Below are positions 34,674 through 42,740 of a stretch of DNA of 64,000 nucleotides, piece by piece. The notes beneath the pieces were generated by a model. It saw nothing but the letters and a program-made list of their open reading frames with translations. It did not search any database and was not told where the DNA came from. Both the position numbers and the translations under genes were made by a program. Numbering within the stretch: the first letter of the stretch is position 1; the number at the start of each line of letters is the position of its first letter. The DNA is from JAFGHJ01 sp964525555 (lineage in GTDB: Bacteria; Hydrothermota; UBA3072), in assembly GCA_964525555.1 (NCBI GenBank), contig CAZGHN010000006.1, forward strand, positions 1-64,000, written 5' to 3'.

Positions 34674-36384
34674 TTTTTCTTAAAAATTTTAATAGGTCAT
34701 TAAGAGCGAAAGTATTTATCACCGAAGCACTGGGGATCCAGGCTCTTCTTGCTATACCTACGCCTAAATTCATCCATTTGAACATATCGAGATTATGTGC
34801 ATCCGTACTGATGCAAAATTTGACGCCTTTTTTATTTGCTTCTCTTGCATTAAATTCATCAAGGTCTAATCTATCATAATAAGCATTAATTTCAAGTACC
34901 TTTTCTTCTTCTTTTGCTTTGTTTATTACTCTGTCCAGATCGACCTTGTATCCCGTTCTGCTTGATATTAATCGTCCCGTAGGATGAGCTAATATTGTGA
35001 GATATGGACTTTCTAACGCTTTTTCCATTCTTTCGGTTACATTTTTTGTGAAGCCGATATGTATTGCACCTATTACAAAGTCAAGTTTCTCTAAAGTTTT
35101 GTCTGTAAAATCCAAGTTTCCGTTTGGGGAAATATCGCTTTCCGTTCCTTTTAGTATTCTGAAATCCTCTAAATTTTCATTTAGATTATCAATTTCGTCT
35201 ATTTGTTTTTTTAATTTATCTTCTTTTAGCCCATTTGCATAGGCGGCTGATGAAGAATGGTCTGAGATGCCTATATATGAGTAGCCAAGATCTCTGGCAA
35301 ATGAAGCAAGTTCTTTGATACTGTTATTCCCATCTGAATATTTTGTATGGGTGTGTAAATTACCTTTTATATCGTTGTATTCTATTATATTTGGGAGTTT
35401 TCCTTTAAGACTGAGTTCGACTTCACCTCTGTCTTCTCTAAGTTCAGGGGGTATAAAGTCCATACCCAGAAGATTATATATTTCTTTTTCGCTTTTACCG
35501 GCGACAAATTTTTCTTCTTTGAAAACTCCGTATTCGTTTATTTTCAGGGCCTTTCTAATCGCAAGTCCCCTTATTTTAACGTTATGGTCTTTCGAGCCTG
35601 TAAAATATATGAGAGCTGCACCGTAAGATTTGGGTGGTATAATTCTAACGTCCATTTGTATATCGATCTCTTTTAGCATAACCGATACTTTGGTTTTTCC
35701 GGATTCTAAAACTTTTTTAACTTCCGGGAAAGAGATAAATTCTTCAATTACTTTCTCAGGTTTTATCGTTTCGACAAGGATATCGATGTCTCCGACCGTT
35801 TCTTTCATTCTTCTAAGAGAACCGGCAGGAGAAACTCTTTTTACCGATTTTATCTTCTCTAAACTTTTTAATATTTTTTCAACTATTGGGGTTACTTCTC
35901 CGATAGTGAAACGTCTATTTTCCCCTGTTTTCTCCTGGTAGAATTTGATGTTCTCAAGGATTTTCTCGGCTTTTTTATCTCCCAGTCCTTCGATTTTCGA
36001 AAAAGAACCATTTTTTATTACTTTTTTTAAATCCTGTAAATTCGTAACGCTCAATTCCTTGTTAAGATTATAGATGGTTCGCGGGCCAAGATCTCTTATT
36101 TTTAAAAGATCAAAAAGGGATTTGGGGATATTTCTTTCGATTTCTTCGAGCTTTGCCATCTTTCCCGTAGTCAAATATTCTTCTATTTTTTTGGCAATGC
36201 CTGTACCGACGCCCTCGATTTGATTGAGGTTTCCATCCCTGTAAATTTTTTCTATATCTTCTGATGAGTCTTTTATTGCTCTTGCTGCCCTTCTGTAAGC
36301 GCGGATTTTGAAGAAATTTTCACCCGACAGGTCTAGGCCGTCAGCGATTTTGAATAGCAAATCTGCAACCTTACGGTTTTTCAT
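34666..36384 (-). CDS. polX: Family X DNA polymerase with PHP domain
   Basis: 572 residues from ATG 36384; a longer open frame begins upstream at 36420 but would run through the promoter. Order: 8-kDa and helix-hairpin-helix region (FFKIRAYRRAARAIKDSSED, IEGVGTGIAKKIEEYL, IEGLGDKKAEKIL), polymerase palm with VSPAGSLRRMKETVGDIDIL (two Asp), and from ~340 a PHP phosphoesterase (LHTHTKYSDG, GISDHSSSAAYANGL, LAHPTGRLI, CISTDAHNLD). PolX acts in base-excision repair. Its promoter lies against the ATG, predicting a leaderless operon mRNA. Confidence 0.95.
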   Translation of the reverse strand: MKNRKVADLLFKIADGLDLSGENFFKIRAYRRAARAIKDSSEDIEKIYRDGNLNQIEGVGTGIAKKIEEYLTTGKMAKLEEIERNIPKSLFDLLKIRDLGPRTIYNLNKELSVTNLQDLKKVIKNGSFSKIEGLGDKKAEKILENIKFYQEKTGENRRFTIGEVTPIVEKILKSLEKIKSVKRVSPAGSLRRMKETVGDIDILVETIKPEKVIEEFISFPEVKKVLESGKTKVSVMLKEIDIQMDVRIIPPKSYGAALIYFTGSKDHNVKIRGLAIRKALKINEYGVFKEEKFVAGKSEKEIYNLLGMDFIPPELREDRGEVELSLKGKLPNIIEYNDIKGNLHTHTKYSDGNNSIKELASFARDLGYSYIGISDHSSSAAYANGLKEDKLKKQIDEIDNLNENLEDFRILKGTESDISPNGNLDFTDKTLEKLDFVIGAIHIGFTKNVTERMEKALESPYLTILAHPTGRLISSRTGYKVDLDRVINKAKEEEKVLEINAYYDRLDLDEFNAREANKKGVKFCISTDAHNLDMFKWMNLGVGIARRAWIPSASVINTFALNDLLKFLRKNG

Positions 36385-36391
36385 TAATAAT

Positions 36392-36420
36392 ATTATAAAA
36401 AATTTTTCGGCAAAAGTCAA
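36392..36420 (-). promoter_or_regulatory. polX operon promoter, predicted leaderless start
   Basis: Minus strand: TTGACT (36415-36420), 17-bp spacer, TATAAT (36392-36397). The ATG begins 7 bp downstream and has no Shine-Dalgarno. It should drive polX-murA-nadB-hpf-hprK-radical SAM-yggS. Confidence 0.75.
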
Positions 36421-36802
36421 GCACTTAAATGGTCACAAAAACACAGAGATCATTAAGGAATTAGAAGCAGTGCAAGTCAGCAGCTCGAGGATTATGAATT
36501 AAGTGGTAAGTTAAAACTTAGTCCAAAGTCAAATAAATATTTGAACCACAAAGACCACAAAGTCTGGGAAACAAGTTAAATGGTCAAATTGTTAAATGGT
36601 CGAATCGTCCGCCCATCCCTTTTTCATTTTTTCCTATTTAACTATTTTTAAATTTAACTATTTAGCTGACTTGGATATCCCCAAAATCCTAAATCCTAAA
36701 ATTACTATTCAACTATTCAGCACCGATTCGGAGAATCTATTTCATTAAATAAAGATTAACGCGTGTTTAAACTGGATTGCCCAACCGTACCCTAGAGAAA
36801 AT
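36421..36802. repeat. Intergenic repeat-word region
   Basis: No gene is seen. It includes ACCACAAAGACCACAAAG (about 36545), TTAAATGGTCAAATTGTTAAA and AATCCTAAATCCTAAAAT words, and the hairpin GATTC-GGA-GAATC (36725-36737). Confidence 0.5.
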
Positions 36803-37009
36803 CTATGTTAAAAAGTCGAATATATCTGCAAGCATGCTGCCATCAGCTTTATATAGTTCGGTATATTTGCATCTTTTGCAGGTTACGGTAGTGAACCTTT
36901 TTCTCTGTATGTCAAAGAGTTTACTTAAGATACCTCCGGTTGCACGAAATTCGCTCACTTCGCATTCTGAAGTAGAACATTTTGGGCATTTATAGTTTAA
37001 TTTATTCAT
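36803..37009 (-). CDS. YpzJ-like zinc-ribbon protein
   Basis: 68 residues. Two Cys pairs, YKCPKC and VTCKRCKYTELY, flank the family signature RATGGILSKLFDIQRKRFTTV; the C-terminal end is MLADIFDFLT. This matches the COG3478 small predicted nucleic-acid-binding proteins. It is a complete stand-alone gene. Upstream lies a terminator (37074-37096) ending the small-ORF cassette, so it probably has its own promoter, which I cannot place. Confidence 0.85.
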   Translation of the reverse strand: MNKLNYKCPKCSTSECEVSEFRATGGILSKLFDIQRKRFTTVTCKRCKYTELYKADGSMLADIFDFLT

Positions 37010-37069
37010 ATTTTTCCTCCGGATTTTATAATAGTATTAGTTTTTATTGTTTTTATTCAAATTTATAAC

Positions 37070-37096
37070 AAAAAAAGCGGAGTTTCCTCCGCCTTG
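37070..37096 (-). terminator. Terminator of the minus-strand small-ORF cassette
   Basis: On the minus strand: GCGGAG (37092-37087), loop GAAA, CTCCGC (37082-37077), then seven T. A near-copy is at 37481-37506. Confidence 0.8.
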
Positions 37097-37118
37097 ATTA
37101 TTTTCTTAGTTGGTGGTT

Positions 37119-37193
37119 TTAGTTTAAATTTATGTTTTTTGCTATTTGATACTCTTCTTTGTAACTTTCGAATCTTTTGTTTGTTAATTTCAT
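37119..37193 (-). CDS. Small protein (24 aa), member of a two-copy cassette family
   Basis: ATG at 37193, TAA at 37119-37121. Its first residues are MKLTNKRFESYKEEYQIA and it ends in NLN. It aligns with the 22-aa ORF at 61215: both have KRF at positions 6-8, K12, Y15 and IA at 17-18. The 14 bases GGAGGTTAAAAATG are identical at both starts, and both copies have GAAAC-N16-GTCT upstream and a terminator downstream. Strong Shine-Dalgarno, upstream conservation and terminators argue that it is translated. Basic, probably amphipathic; function unknown. Confidence 0.65.
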   Translation of the reverse strand: MKLTNKRFESYKEEYQIAKNINLN

Positions 37194-37217
37194 TTTTAAC
37201 CTCCGTTTGTTTCTAAG

Positions 37218-37245
37218 TTAGACGCAGGGTTAAGGATTTTGTTTC
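37218..37245 (-). promoter_or_regulatory. ECF-sigma-like promoter of the small-ORF cassette
   Basis: Minus strand: GAAACA (37240-37245), 16-bp spacer, GTCTAA (37218-37223). The layout recalls extracytoplasmic-function sigma promoters (GAAC/GAAAC at -35, GTC-type -10). The same elements with the same spacing precede the other copy at 61167. Confidence 0.55.
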
Positions 37246-37480
37246 AAAAAAAGAATTAGGACGCGGATAAACGCAGATGAAAAGGATTTTATTTGTTGTT
37301 TGAAGCCCGCCCACCCCCCAAATAATAGCCACGGATTCACACGGATAAACACAGATTGTTTTTGTTTTTTTCGACTCAAGACTCACGACACATGACACGC
37401 GACTTAGTTAAATGATTCGAGGAATCTATTGATGAGGCGCAGATTTACAGGATGTTCTTTTTATTCCAGTCTATAACAAA
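37246..37480. repeat. Intergenic repeat words upstream of the cassette
   Basis: Contains GACGCGGATAAACGCAGATG, CCACGGATTCACACGGATAA, a run of GACACATGACACGCGAC-type words and the hairpin GATTC-GAG-GAATC (37414-37426). No gene is seen. Confidence 0.5.
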
Positions 37481-37506
37481 AAAAGGCGGAGTTTCCTCCG
37501 CCTTTT
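37481..37506. terminator. Bidirectional terminator hairpin after the outer-membrane protein gene
   Basis: AAAAGGCGGAG (37481-37491), loop TTTC, CTCCGCCTTTT (37496-37506), with T runs on both strands. It serves the minus-strand gene ending at 37563. Confidence 0.85.
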
Positions 37507-37562
37507 AATTTTCTTTGTCTGTGGTTTTAAGTTTTTTTTGCTTTTAGTTACAAGATATATTA

Positions 37563-38108
37563 TTAAAGATGCCATACCAGCGAAAAATCTACAATCTGAC
37601 TGCCTATGCCCGTGAAAGAAAACCTTGATTCGGAATCCTCGGGGCTTCTTCTCCAGTAACCTGACAGGGCTCCGACATTAACGGAAAAGTTGTCGTTGAC
37701 AAAATGCTCTATGCCGATCCCAAACAAAATAGCATAATTGTTGGTTGTAGATGAATATTCATATTCATACGGCGGTTCGTACGAATAAGAGTAGGAATTT
37801 TTAGCGTATAACCCTCCTATTTTTATCAAAAGGTTCGCCCTATCTGTCCTTATGGGTTTAATATTTGTCAATAGTGCTGCAAAGAATAGATTATTTTTAG
37901 AGCTCGAGTACTCATAACTGCTTGTAGTTGAATAGTATCCTAGAGAAGGTTCAATCTCGATTATATTAGTTATTCCATATTTAATATCCGAGAAAGTGAT
38001 TATTGGAGAACCCCAAAAACGGACACCCATACCGAATTTTCCGGCAGTATCATAAGCACCAAGACTCACGGAAAACACAACAATACTGAGCAACGCTAAC
38101 TTTTTCAT
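37563..38108 (-). CDS. Small outer-membrane beta-barrel protein
   Basis: 181 residues with a signal peptide (MKKLALLSIVVFSVSLGAYD). The mature part has alternating strands (NLLIKIGGLYAKNSYSYSYE, YAILFGIGIEHFVNDNFSVN) and ends in an aromatic-terminated strand (IVDFSLVWHL), as expected for insertion by the BAM machinery. Its start overlaps the stop of an 18-codon leader ORF by 4 bp, and the strong upstream promoter carries palindromes, so expression is likely controlled. Specific function unknown. Confidence 0.75.
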   Translation of the reverse strand: MKKLALLSIVVFSVSLGAYDTAGKFGMGVRFWGSPIITFSDIKYGITNIIEIEPSLGYYSTTSSYEYSSSKNNLFFAALLTNIKPIRTDRANLLIKIGGLYAKNSYSYSYEPPYEYEYSSTTNNYAILFGIGIEHFVNDNFSVNVGALSGYWRRSPEDSESRFSFTGIGSQIVDFSLVWHL

Positions 38109-38161
38109 AATACCTCCTTTTTTACCACCGACAAAGATTTTACATTTAGCATACTGTTCAT
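38105..38161 (-). CDS. Leader ORF (18 aa) coupled to the outer-membrane protein gene
   Basis: Starts ATG 38161 with GGAGGAG just upstream; begins MNSMLNVKSL and stops TGA at 38105-38107, overlapping the next ATG as ATGA. The second gene's own Shine-Dalgarno (AAGGAGG) lies inside this ORF. Translational coupling is the likely purpose. Confidence 0.5.
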   Translation of the reverse strand: MNSMLNVKSLSVVKKEVL

Positions 38162-38200
38162 TTTCTCCTCCTTATACCAAAGTACTTTGTTATATAAAGT

Positions 38201-38228
38201 ATTATAATAATTTTTTTTATTTTGTCAA
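38201..38228 (-). promoter_or_regulatory. Consensus promoter of the outer-membrane protein gene, with operator-like palindromes
   Basis: Minus strand: TTGACA (38223-38228), 16-bp spacer, TATAAT (38201-38206). Just downstream lie ACTTT-N7-AAAGT (38184-38200) and the perfect 12-bp palindrome CAAAGTACTTTG (38178-38189), placed over the expected transcription start, where a repressor could bind. Confidence 0.7.
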
Positions 38229-38455
38229 GGCCTTTTTTTATTTTTAGCCACAAAGGCACAAAGAAGAAACAATTTATTCAACCACGAAACAAACGAAAAA
38301 CACTAAATTTTTATGTATATTTAACGCCCAGCCCAAAACCCGATAATTGGCCACAGATTCACACAGATAAACACGGATTTTAAAAAAGCATTTATTTGTT
38401 GTTTTTACTATTCAACTATTCAACAATTTGAATAATTAACCGATCCGAAAGATCT
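38229..38455. repeat. Intergenic repeat words
   Basis: Contains AGCCACAAAGGCACAAAG, ACCACGAAACAAACGAAAAAC, CCACAGATTCACACAGATAA and the hairpin-like GATCCGAAAGATC (38442-38454) abutting the HAD gene stop. No gene is seen. Confidence 0.5.
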
Positions 38456-39115
38456 TTAAAAGAGATTTTTTAAAGTGCTCACATTTAGTGAGTTGTAATT
38501 ATCGACTATTAAATCGGCTTTACTTAGGTCCTGGTTGCCGCTGTTTGGATTTTTAAAGCCGATGCATTTCATTTCGGCGGCTTTTGCCGCTAAAACTCCG
38601 TTTTTTGAATCTTCTATCACAACGCAGTTAGGAGGTTTGGAGTCTAAGCGTTTTGCGGCCTTGAGGAAGATTTCCGGCGAGGGTTTCCCTTTTTTTATTT
38701 CTTCGCCGCCTACAATTGCCGAGAAATAATCACTGATGCCAAGTTTGTTTATTACTAACTCTATTACTTCGGTTGGTGAGGAAGAGGCAATTCCGGTTCT
38801 GATATTCTCGCGGGTGATTGTGGAAAGTAAATTTGTAACTCCTTTTATTTTTATTGGTTCAATTTCTTCGTTTTTGATATAGTCGATATTTCCGCTGACC
38901 TGCATGTTTACGAGTTCCGGTACGCTCTGTGGCAGGTTGTGTCTTTTTTTTATTGTGTTCCACATGTCTTTATGGGTGGTTCCTATATAGCTAAGATATT
39001 CATCTTCGCTTAAATTTATGCCTAAATCAGCAAAAATTTTTTCGTTAACGACCAAATGAAATGGTTCGCTATCTATAAGGACTCCGTCCATATCGAAAAT
39101 TACAGCTTTTAGCAT
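38456..39115 (-). CDS. HAD-superfamily phosphatase/phosphomutase (beta-PGM-like)
   Basis: 219 residues. Motif I DMDGVLIDSEPFH at the N-terminus (nucleophile and general acid Asp), a helical cap of residues ~17-85, motif II TGIASSSPTEV, motif III KKGKPSPEIFLKAA, and motif IV VVIEDSKNGVLAAKAAEM. This is the beta-phosphoglucomutase/phosphoglycolate-phosphatase-type subfamily; the substrate cannot be stated. The start has GAGG 6 bp upstream. Confidence 0.9.
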   Translation of the reverse strand: MLKAVIFDMDGVLIDSEPFHLVVNEKIFADLGINLSEDEYLSYIGTTHKDMWNTIKKRHNLPQSVPELVNMQVSGNIDYIKNEEIEPIKIKGVTNLLSTITRENIRTGIASSSPTEVIELVINKLGISDYFSAIVGGEEIKKGKPSPEIFLKAAKRLDSKPPNCVVIEDSKNGVLAAKAAEMKCIGFKNPNSGNQDLSKADLIVDNYNSLNVSTLKNLF

Positions 39116-39209
39116 CGTTTGCCTCGGAATATAACATATGGAGTTTTACTAAAACTTCAAGAGCTGAGTTATAGATTTTCTTAGATCTTTTTAATTTGCT
39201 GGAGCCAGC

Positions 39210-39247
39210 TATTCGACAAAAATGTCGAATATTACAGAATTGTCGAA
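39210..39247. promoter_or_regulatory. Candidate activator-binding palindrome plus half-site
   Basis: TATTCGACA-AAAA-TGTCGAATA (39210-39231) is a perfect 9-bp inverted repeat; a further TGTCGAA lies at 39241-39247, 18 bp on. It sits about 130-150 bp upstream of a -24/-12-like element, the normal place for an NtrC-type activator, and such an activator is encoded by the last gene of this operon. Confidence 0.6.
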
Positions 39248-39358
39248 AAATGATGTTTTTCAGGTTGAGCCGAATAGAATAAAAAAATAGATGTATGTAT
39301 TTGATTATCAGTATCATGCTTATATAATTTTTTCCTTATTGTGGTATTAGAAGTAAAG

Positions 39359-39374
39359 TGGAATGGTAATTGTA
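39359..39374 (+). promoter_or_regulatory. Candidate sigma-54 (-24/-12) promoter
   Basis: TGGAATG-N4-TTGTA. The GG and the TTG are in register, 10 bp apart as required, but the -12 dinucleotide is GT rather than GC. The rest of 39116-39451 has no coding signal that I trust. Confidence 0.45.
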
Positions 39375-39451
39375 CTAAGTGTATTAGGAGTTGAAAAATG
39401 AAAAAGGTTGAAATTGTAAAAGAAAAGGTTAAAATAAAAAAGGAGGCAAAA

Positions 39452-40249
39452 ATGAAAAAGCCGTTAACCTTACTTATGTTGATTATGCCGCTGTTCATCT
39501 TTGCGCAGACTGATGCTGGCATTACCGATGGAGAAGTGATTGTCGAAGGCGAAGTTGTCGAAGTAGGAGAGGTCTTACCGCCTAATGGTGAAATAAATGT
39601 TGTTCAGGCAAAAATCAAAATGAAAGACAAGGAAATGATTCAGGCTCATCTTGGGCCTAAGTGGTTTTTGGATGACGAAGTCGAAGTTGGAGACAAATTG
39701 AAACTTCAGGGTGACCTCAAAGAAAACAAGCTTCAGGTGAGAGTTATGGTAAGGGATACGAATAGGTATAATATCAGAAATGAAGAAGGGGAACCCCTTT
39801 GGGTGCGAAGTAGACTGCAGGAAAAGAAATGTATTTATAATCCTGTTAAAGAGAAAGCCATGAAGGGCAAAATCGAGGAATTGTATGTGACCGGAGATGC
39901 TCTAAATTTAGAAGCGCAAGTTAGAGTTAAAGAAAATGAGAGAGTTAGAGTTCAATTGGGTCCCGAATGGTTCTTAAGAAATAGAATTAGAGTCGGTGAT
40001 GAGATAGAGTTTAGAGGTTCTAACGTGGATTTTGATGGAGGGCAGATGCTGCTTGTGCGCGAGATGAGGAATCTCAGGAATAAAGAAGAAGTTGCTCTTA
40101 GAAACAGACAGGGTTTCCCCGAATGGGCAGGAAAAGAAGGCGATCAGCTTCGTGAGCGAACACAAAACCAGAAGAGAGATGGAAGCGGGGCAGGCGAAAT
40201 GCAGCAGGAAAGAATAAAAGAACAGGGTCAGCAGGGAAGAGGTAGATAA
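39452..40249 (+). CDS. Exported protein with two OB-like LGPxWFL repeats
   Basis: 265 residues from ATG 39452 (AAAAAGGAGG upstream), with a signal peptide (KKPLTLLMLIMPLFIFAQTD). Two repeated modules share LGP.WFL and VGD...G: AHLGPKWFLDDEVEVGDKLK at ~65 and VQLGPEWFLRNRIRVGDEIE at ~175, like OB-fold proteins found in electron-transfer or envelope contexts. The C-terminus is Gln/Glu/Arg/Gly-rich. A second in-frame start at 39398, also with AGGAG, would add 18 basic residues before the signal. First gene of a barrel/kinase/regulator operon. Confidence 0.7.
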   Translation: MKKPLTLLMLIMPLFIFAQTDAGITDGEVIVEGEVVEVGEVLPPNGEINVVQAKIKMKDKEMIQAHLGPKWFLDDEVEVGDKLKLQGDLKENKLQVRVMVRDTNRYNIRNEEGEPLWVRSRLQEKKCIYNPVKEKAMKGKIEELYVTGDALNLEAQVRVKENERVRVQLGPEWFLRNRIRVGDEIEFRGSNVDFDGGQMLLVREMRNLRNKEEVALRNRQGFPEWAGKEGDQLRERTQNQKRDGSGAGEMQQERIKEQGQQGRGR

Positions 40250-40253
40250 ATAT

Positions 40254-41267
40254 ATGAGTGTGAAAATTCATGCGATCTTAGGAGGAGCAATTATGTTGCT
40301 CCTCCCTTTTCTTTTGTTTTCAAGGAGTAATCTTGGGTTTTTGATATCGAATTCTTATTCGGATAATTTATATTTTATTGGCGAGACGAAAAATGGCGGA
40401 AATAAAACTGAATTTTCACCATTTTTAAGCTTTTCGGGATTTATGGAATTTGATTATTCGGGTGAGGTTTCTATAATCGACTTTAATGAAGAGGATGTAT
40501 TTTTTGGTAATCGAGTGGACGTTCAAAAGACATTTAGCCTTCCCGGTCTTGGCAACAGAAATTATTTGTATATAAACGTGTACAATTTTACTCCTCTTAA
40601 CTATTCGAATTACGGATTGAACGAGATATATGGTGGAGATTCTTTATCTTTGTATATTGGAAATTTTTTATTGGGAACGGGAGTTAGGATCGGCTATGTA
40701 GATTTTAATTCTGATTCTATAGAAAATTACTTTAATCCTGGAATTAAGACCAGCTTAGCTATACCTATGCCTTATTTTTATTTTACTCCCGGTGTAGATG
40801 CCGGTTTTATGTTTTATGAAAATGAACGATTGTCTTATTATGATTTATCGCTTTCTTTGGACTTTCCTCTAGCAGGTGATTTTACTATATCTGTTTCGGG
40901 TAATTACTTTCGATTGTCGGAGCCTCTAAGTAATTTTCCTATCTCAGATTCTCTTCTTCTGGATTCTTTTTTCGATAGAGAGGGTATGGTAAGAAATATT
41001 ACGCTTGATCTTTCAGTAAGCATAAGTTTTGCCGAACAAAAGTCTTATTTAAATTTGTATATGAATCTCTTCGAAAAGAATTTCTTTGAGATAGGCGATA
41101 TACTAAGGAATGATTCGGGTTTTTTTGCCTATTTGCAATATATGAAGGTAATGAATAATAATGTTTCGTTCTTTGTTGATTTAAGTTCACAGATAAATAA
41201 CTCGACGATTGAGAATTTAAACTATACAAGGAATAGCATTGGTGCAGGAATGCAATTGATTTTCTAA
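40254..41267 (+). CDS. Outer-membrane beta-barrel protein
   Basis: 337 residues with a signal peptide (IMLLLPFLLFSRSNLG). The body is Asn/Ser/Tyr/Phe-rich with alternating strands of 10-12 residues (GNFLLGTGVRIGYVDFN, DFTISVSGNYFRLSE), ending in SIGAGMQLIF. It follows the OB-like protein by 4 bp and precedes the histidine kinase by 22 bp. It may be part of the envelope system the kinase senses; that is inference. Confidence 0.7.
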   Translation: MSVKIHAILGGAIMLLLPFLLFSRSNLGFLISNSYSDNLYFIGETKNGGNKTEFSPFLSFSGFMEFDYSGEVSIIDFNEEDVFFGNRVDVQKTFSLPGLGNRNYLYINVYNFTPLNYSNYGLNEIYGGDSLSLYIGNFLLGTGVRIGYVDFNSDSIENYFNPGIKTSLAIPMPYFYFTPGVDAGFMFYENERLSYYDLSLSLDFPLAGDFTISVSGNYFRLSEPLSNFPISDSLLLDSFFDREGMVRNITLDLSVSISFAEQKSYLNLYMNLFEKNFFEIGDILRNDSGFFAYLQYMKVMNNNVSFFVDLSSQINNSTIENLNYTRNSIGAGMQLIF

Positions 41268-41289
41268 AAAAAAGTATTAGATTAATATA

Positions 41290-42738
41290 ATGAAATCCAG
41301 AGCATCAATACTGTTTTCTATATTTTTAATTATAGTAATCCTAACTTTCCTTACGATAAAGATAACTAACAGGAATATTGAGCGTATATATAAGAACGCA
41401 TCGTATACAACTTTTCAGTTGCTGTCGGAGATAGCCGATAACTATTTAAAAAGAGATATAGAACTTAATAGAATAGAAATCAACAATTTAAAAGATAGGG
41501 GTTTTGATATTCTCAAGGGTTATTTGCAAAACAATAATGTCTCCTTAAATGGTGGTATTGATGGTGTCTGGATTTTTAGTGATACTCTCATAAAGGGATT
41601 AACTGTTTTTCCCGAGTCACAGGGAATGATTCTGGATTTTTACTATAATAGACTTAAGGGCAAAGATTATGGAACTTTAATAAATTTGGATGGAGGGGCA
41701 TTTTATTTAGTTAATGTAATTAATCAAAACTATAATATATTACTCTTATCTAAGAGTACTCATGGCGAGACATTAGGGATTACTCGAGTGCTCGATTCGT
41801 TGGTCTTATCTTCTAATCTTGTTTATTTTTCTATACTTGATGAGAACGAATCTGCGGTTATTTATAGTTCAATTTACGAGGGTTTTTTACCGATTGAGGG
41901 AGAGGGGAGTTATATCATATTAACTCCGCAGGGTAAAATATTTCAAATTGAGCAGAAAAAGAACGGTGAAAGTATTATAGCGGGATTTTCTATGGAACCC
42001 CTTGAGCGTATTGTGGCTATTAATAGGGTGTTACTTATCGTTACTCTGGCCGGTTTCTCTGTTCTTCTTGGTTTCCTTTTATATAATCTTTCTAAATCTG
42101 AGAAATACAGGACAGATAAAGAAAGAGAAATTCGTCACCTTGAGGAGATTGGAGCTTTGTCTTCGGGTTTTTCCCATGAAATAAGAAATTCACTTAACAC
42201 TCTTTCGTTACTTGCTCGAAATATAGAGGGAGAGCAGGGAAATATTCTTAAGGAAGAAGTCAGAAGGATGAACGTTGTTATGGATTCAATAAAGTTATTG
42301 ATACTCTCAGAAGTCGATAAAACAACAATCGATATCGATAATACAATCGGTGAAGCTATCTCGCTGACTGATAATAGAAATAATTCTGTGGAAATTAAAT
42401 TGGAATCTACAATTAAATTGAAAATACGGGGAAATAGATCGCTGTTGGTGTCTGCTTTTTCGAATATATTAAAAAACGCCGTTGAAGCGGATGCTAATAA
42501 AATTAGTATTATAATGCGAAAAACCGGAAACATTTTAAGAATAATAGTTATCGACAACGGAAAAGGAGTTGAAAGAGACAAAACGAGCAGAGTTTTTGAG
42601 CCGTTTTATTCGAATAAAAGACAGAGCGGTTTGGGTTTGTATTTAACACGTAAAATTATCGAGTATCACGGTGGTAGTATAAAACTCGAGAGTGGAAAAG
42701 AAACAAAGGTAGATATACTTTTACCTATAAAGGATTAA
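41290..42738 (+). CDS. Membrane sensor histidine kinase
   Basis: 482 residues. A membrane segment at ~8-25, a periplasmic sensor of ~220 residues without a recognised fold, a second segment at ~245-265, then a HisKA-type helix pair with the phospho-acceptor H296 (SGFSHEIRNSLNTLS) and a HATPase: N box SNILKNAVEADANKI, G1 IDNGKGVERD, F box RVFEPFYSNKR, G2 GLGLYLTRKIIEYHGG. The stop is 2 bp before the regulator start. The neighbouring barrel and exported protein suggest an envelope signal. Confidence 0.9.
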   Translation: MKSRASILFSIFLIIVILTFLTIKITNRNIERIYKNASYTTFQLLSEIADNYLKRDIELNRIEINNLKDRGFDILKGYLQNNNVSLNGGIDGVWIFSDTLIKGLTVFPESQGMILDFYYNRLKGKDYGTLINLDGGAFYLVNVINQNYNILLLSKSTHGETLGITRVLDSLVLSSNLVYFSILDENESAVIYSSIYEGFLPIEGEGSYIILTPQGKIFQIEQKKNGESIIAGFSMEPLERIVAINRVLLIVTLAGFSVLLGFLLYNLSKSEKYRTDKEREIRHLEEIGALSSGFSHEIRNSLNTLSLLARNIEGEQGNILKEEVRRMNVVMDSIKLLILSEVDKTTIDIDNTIGEAISLTDNRNNSVEIKLESTIKLKIRGNRSLLVSAFSNILKNAVEADANKISIIMRKTGNILRIIVIDNGKGVERDKTSRVFEPFYSNKRQSGLGLYLTRKIIEYHGGSIKLESGKETKVDILLPIKD

Positions 42739-42740
42739 AG

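Noticed and set aside
39232..39522. 96-codon minus-strand frame over the sigma-54 control region
   Set aside because: It is antisense to a signal peptide and overlaps the regulatory palindrome; its peptide has no domain features.
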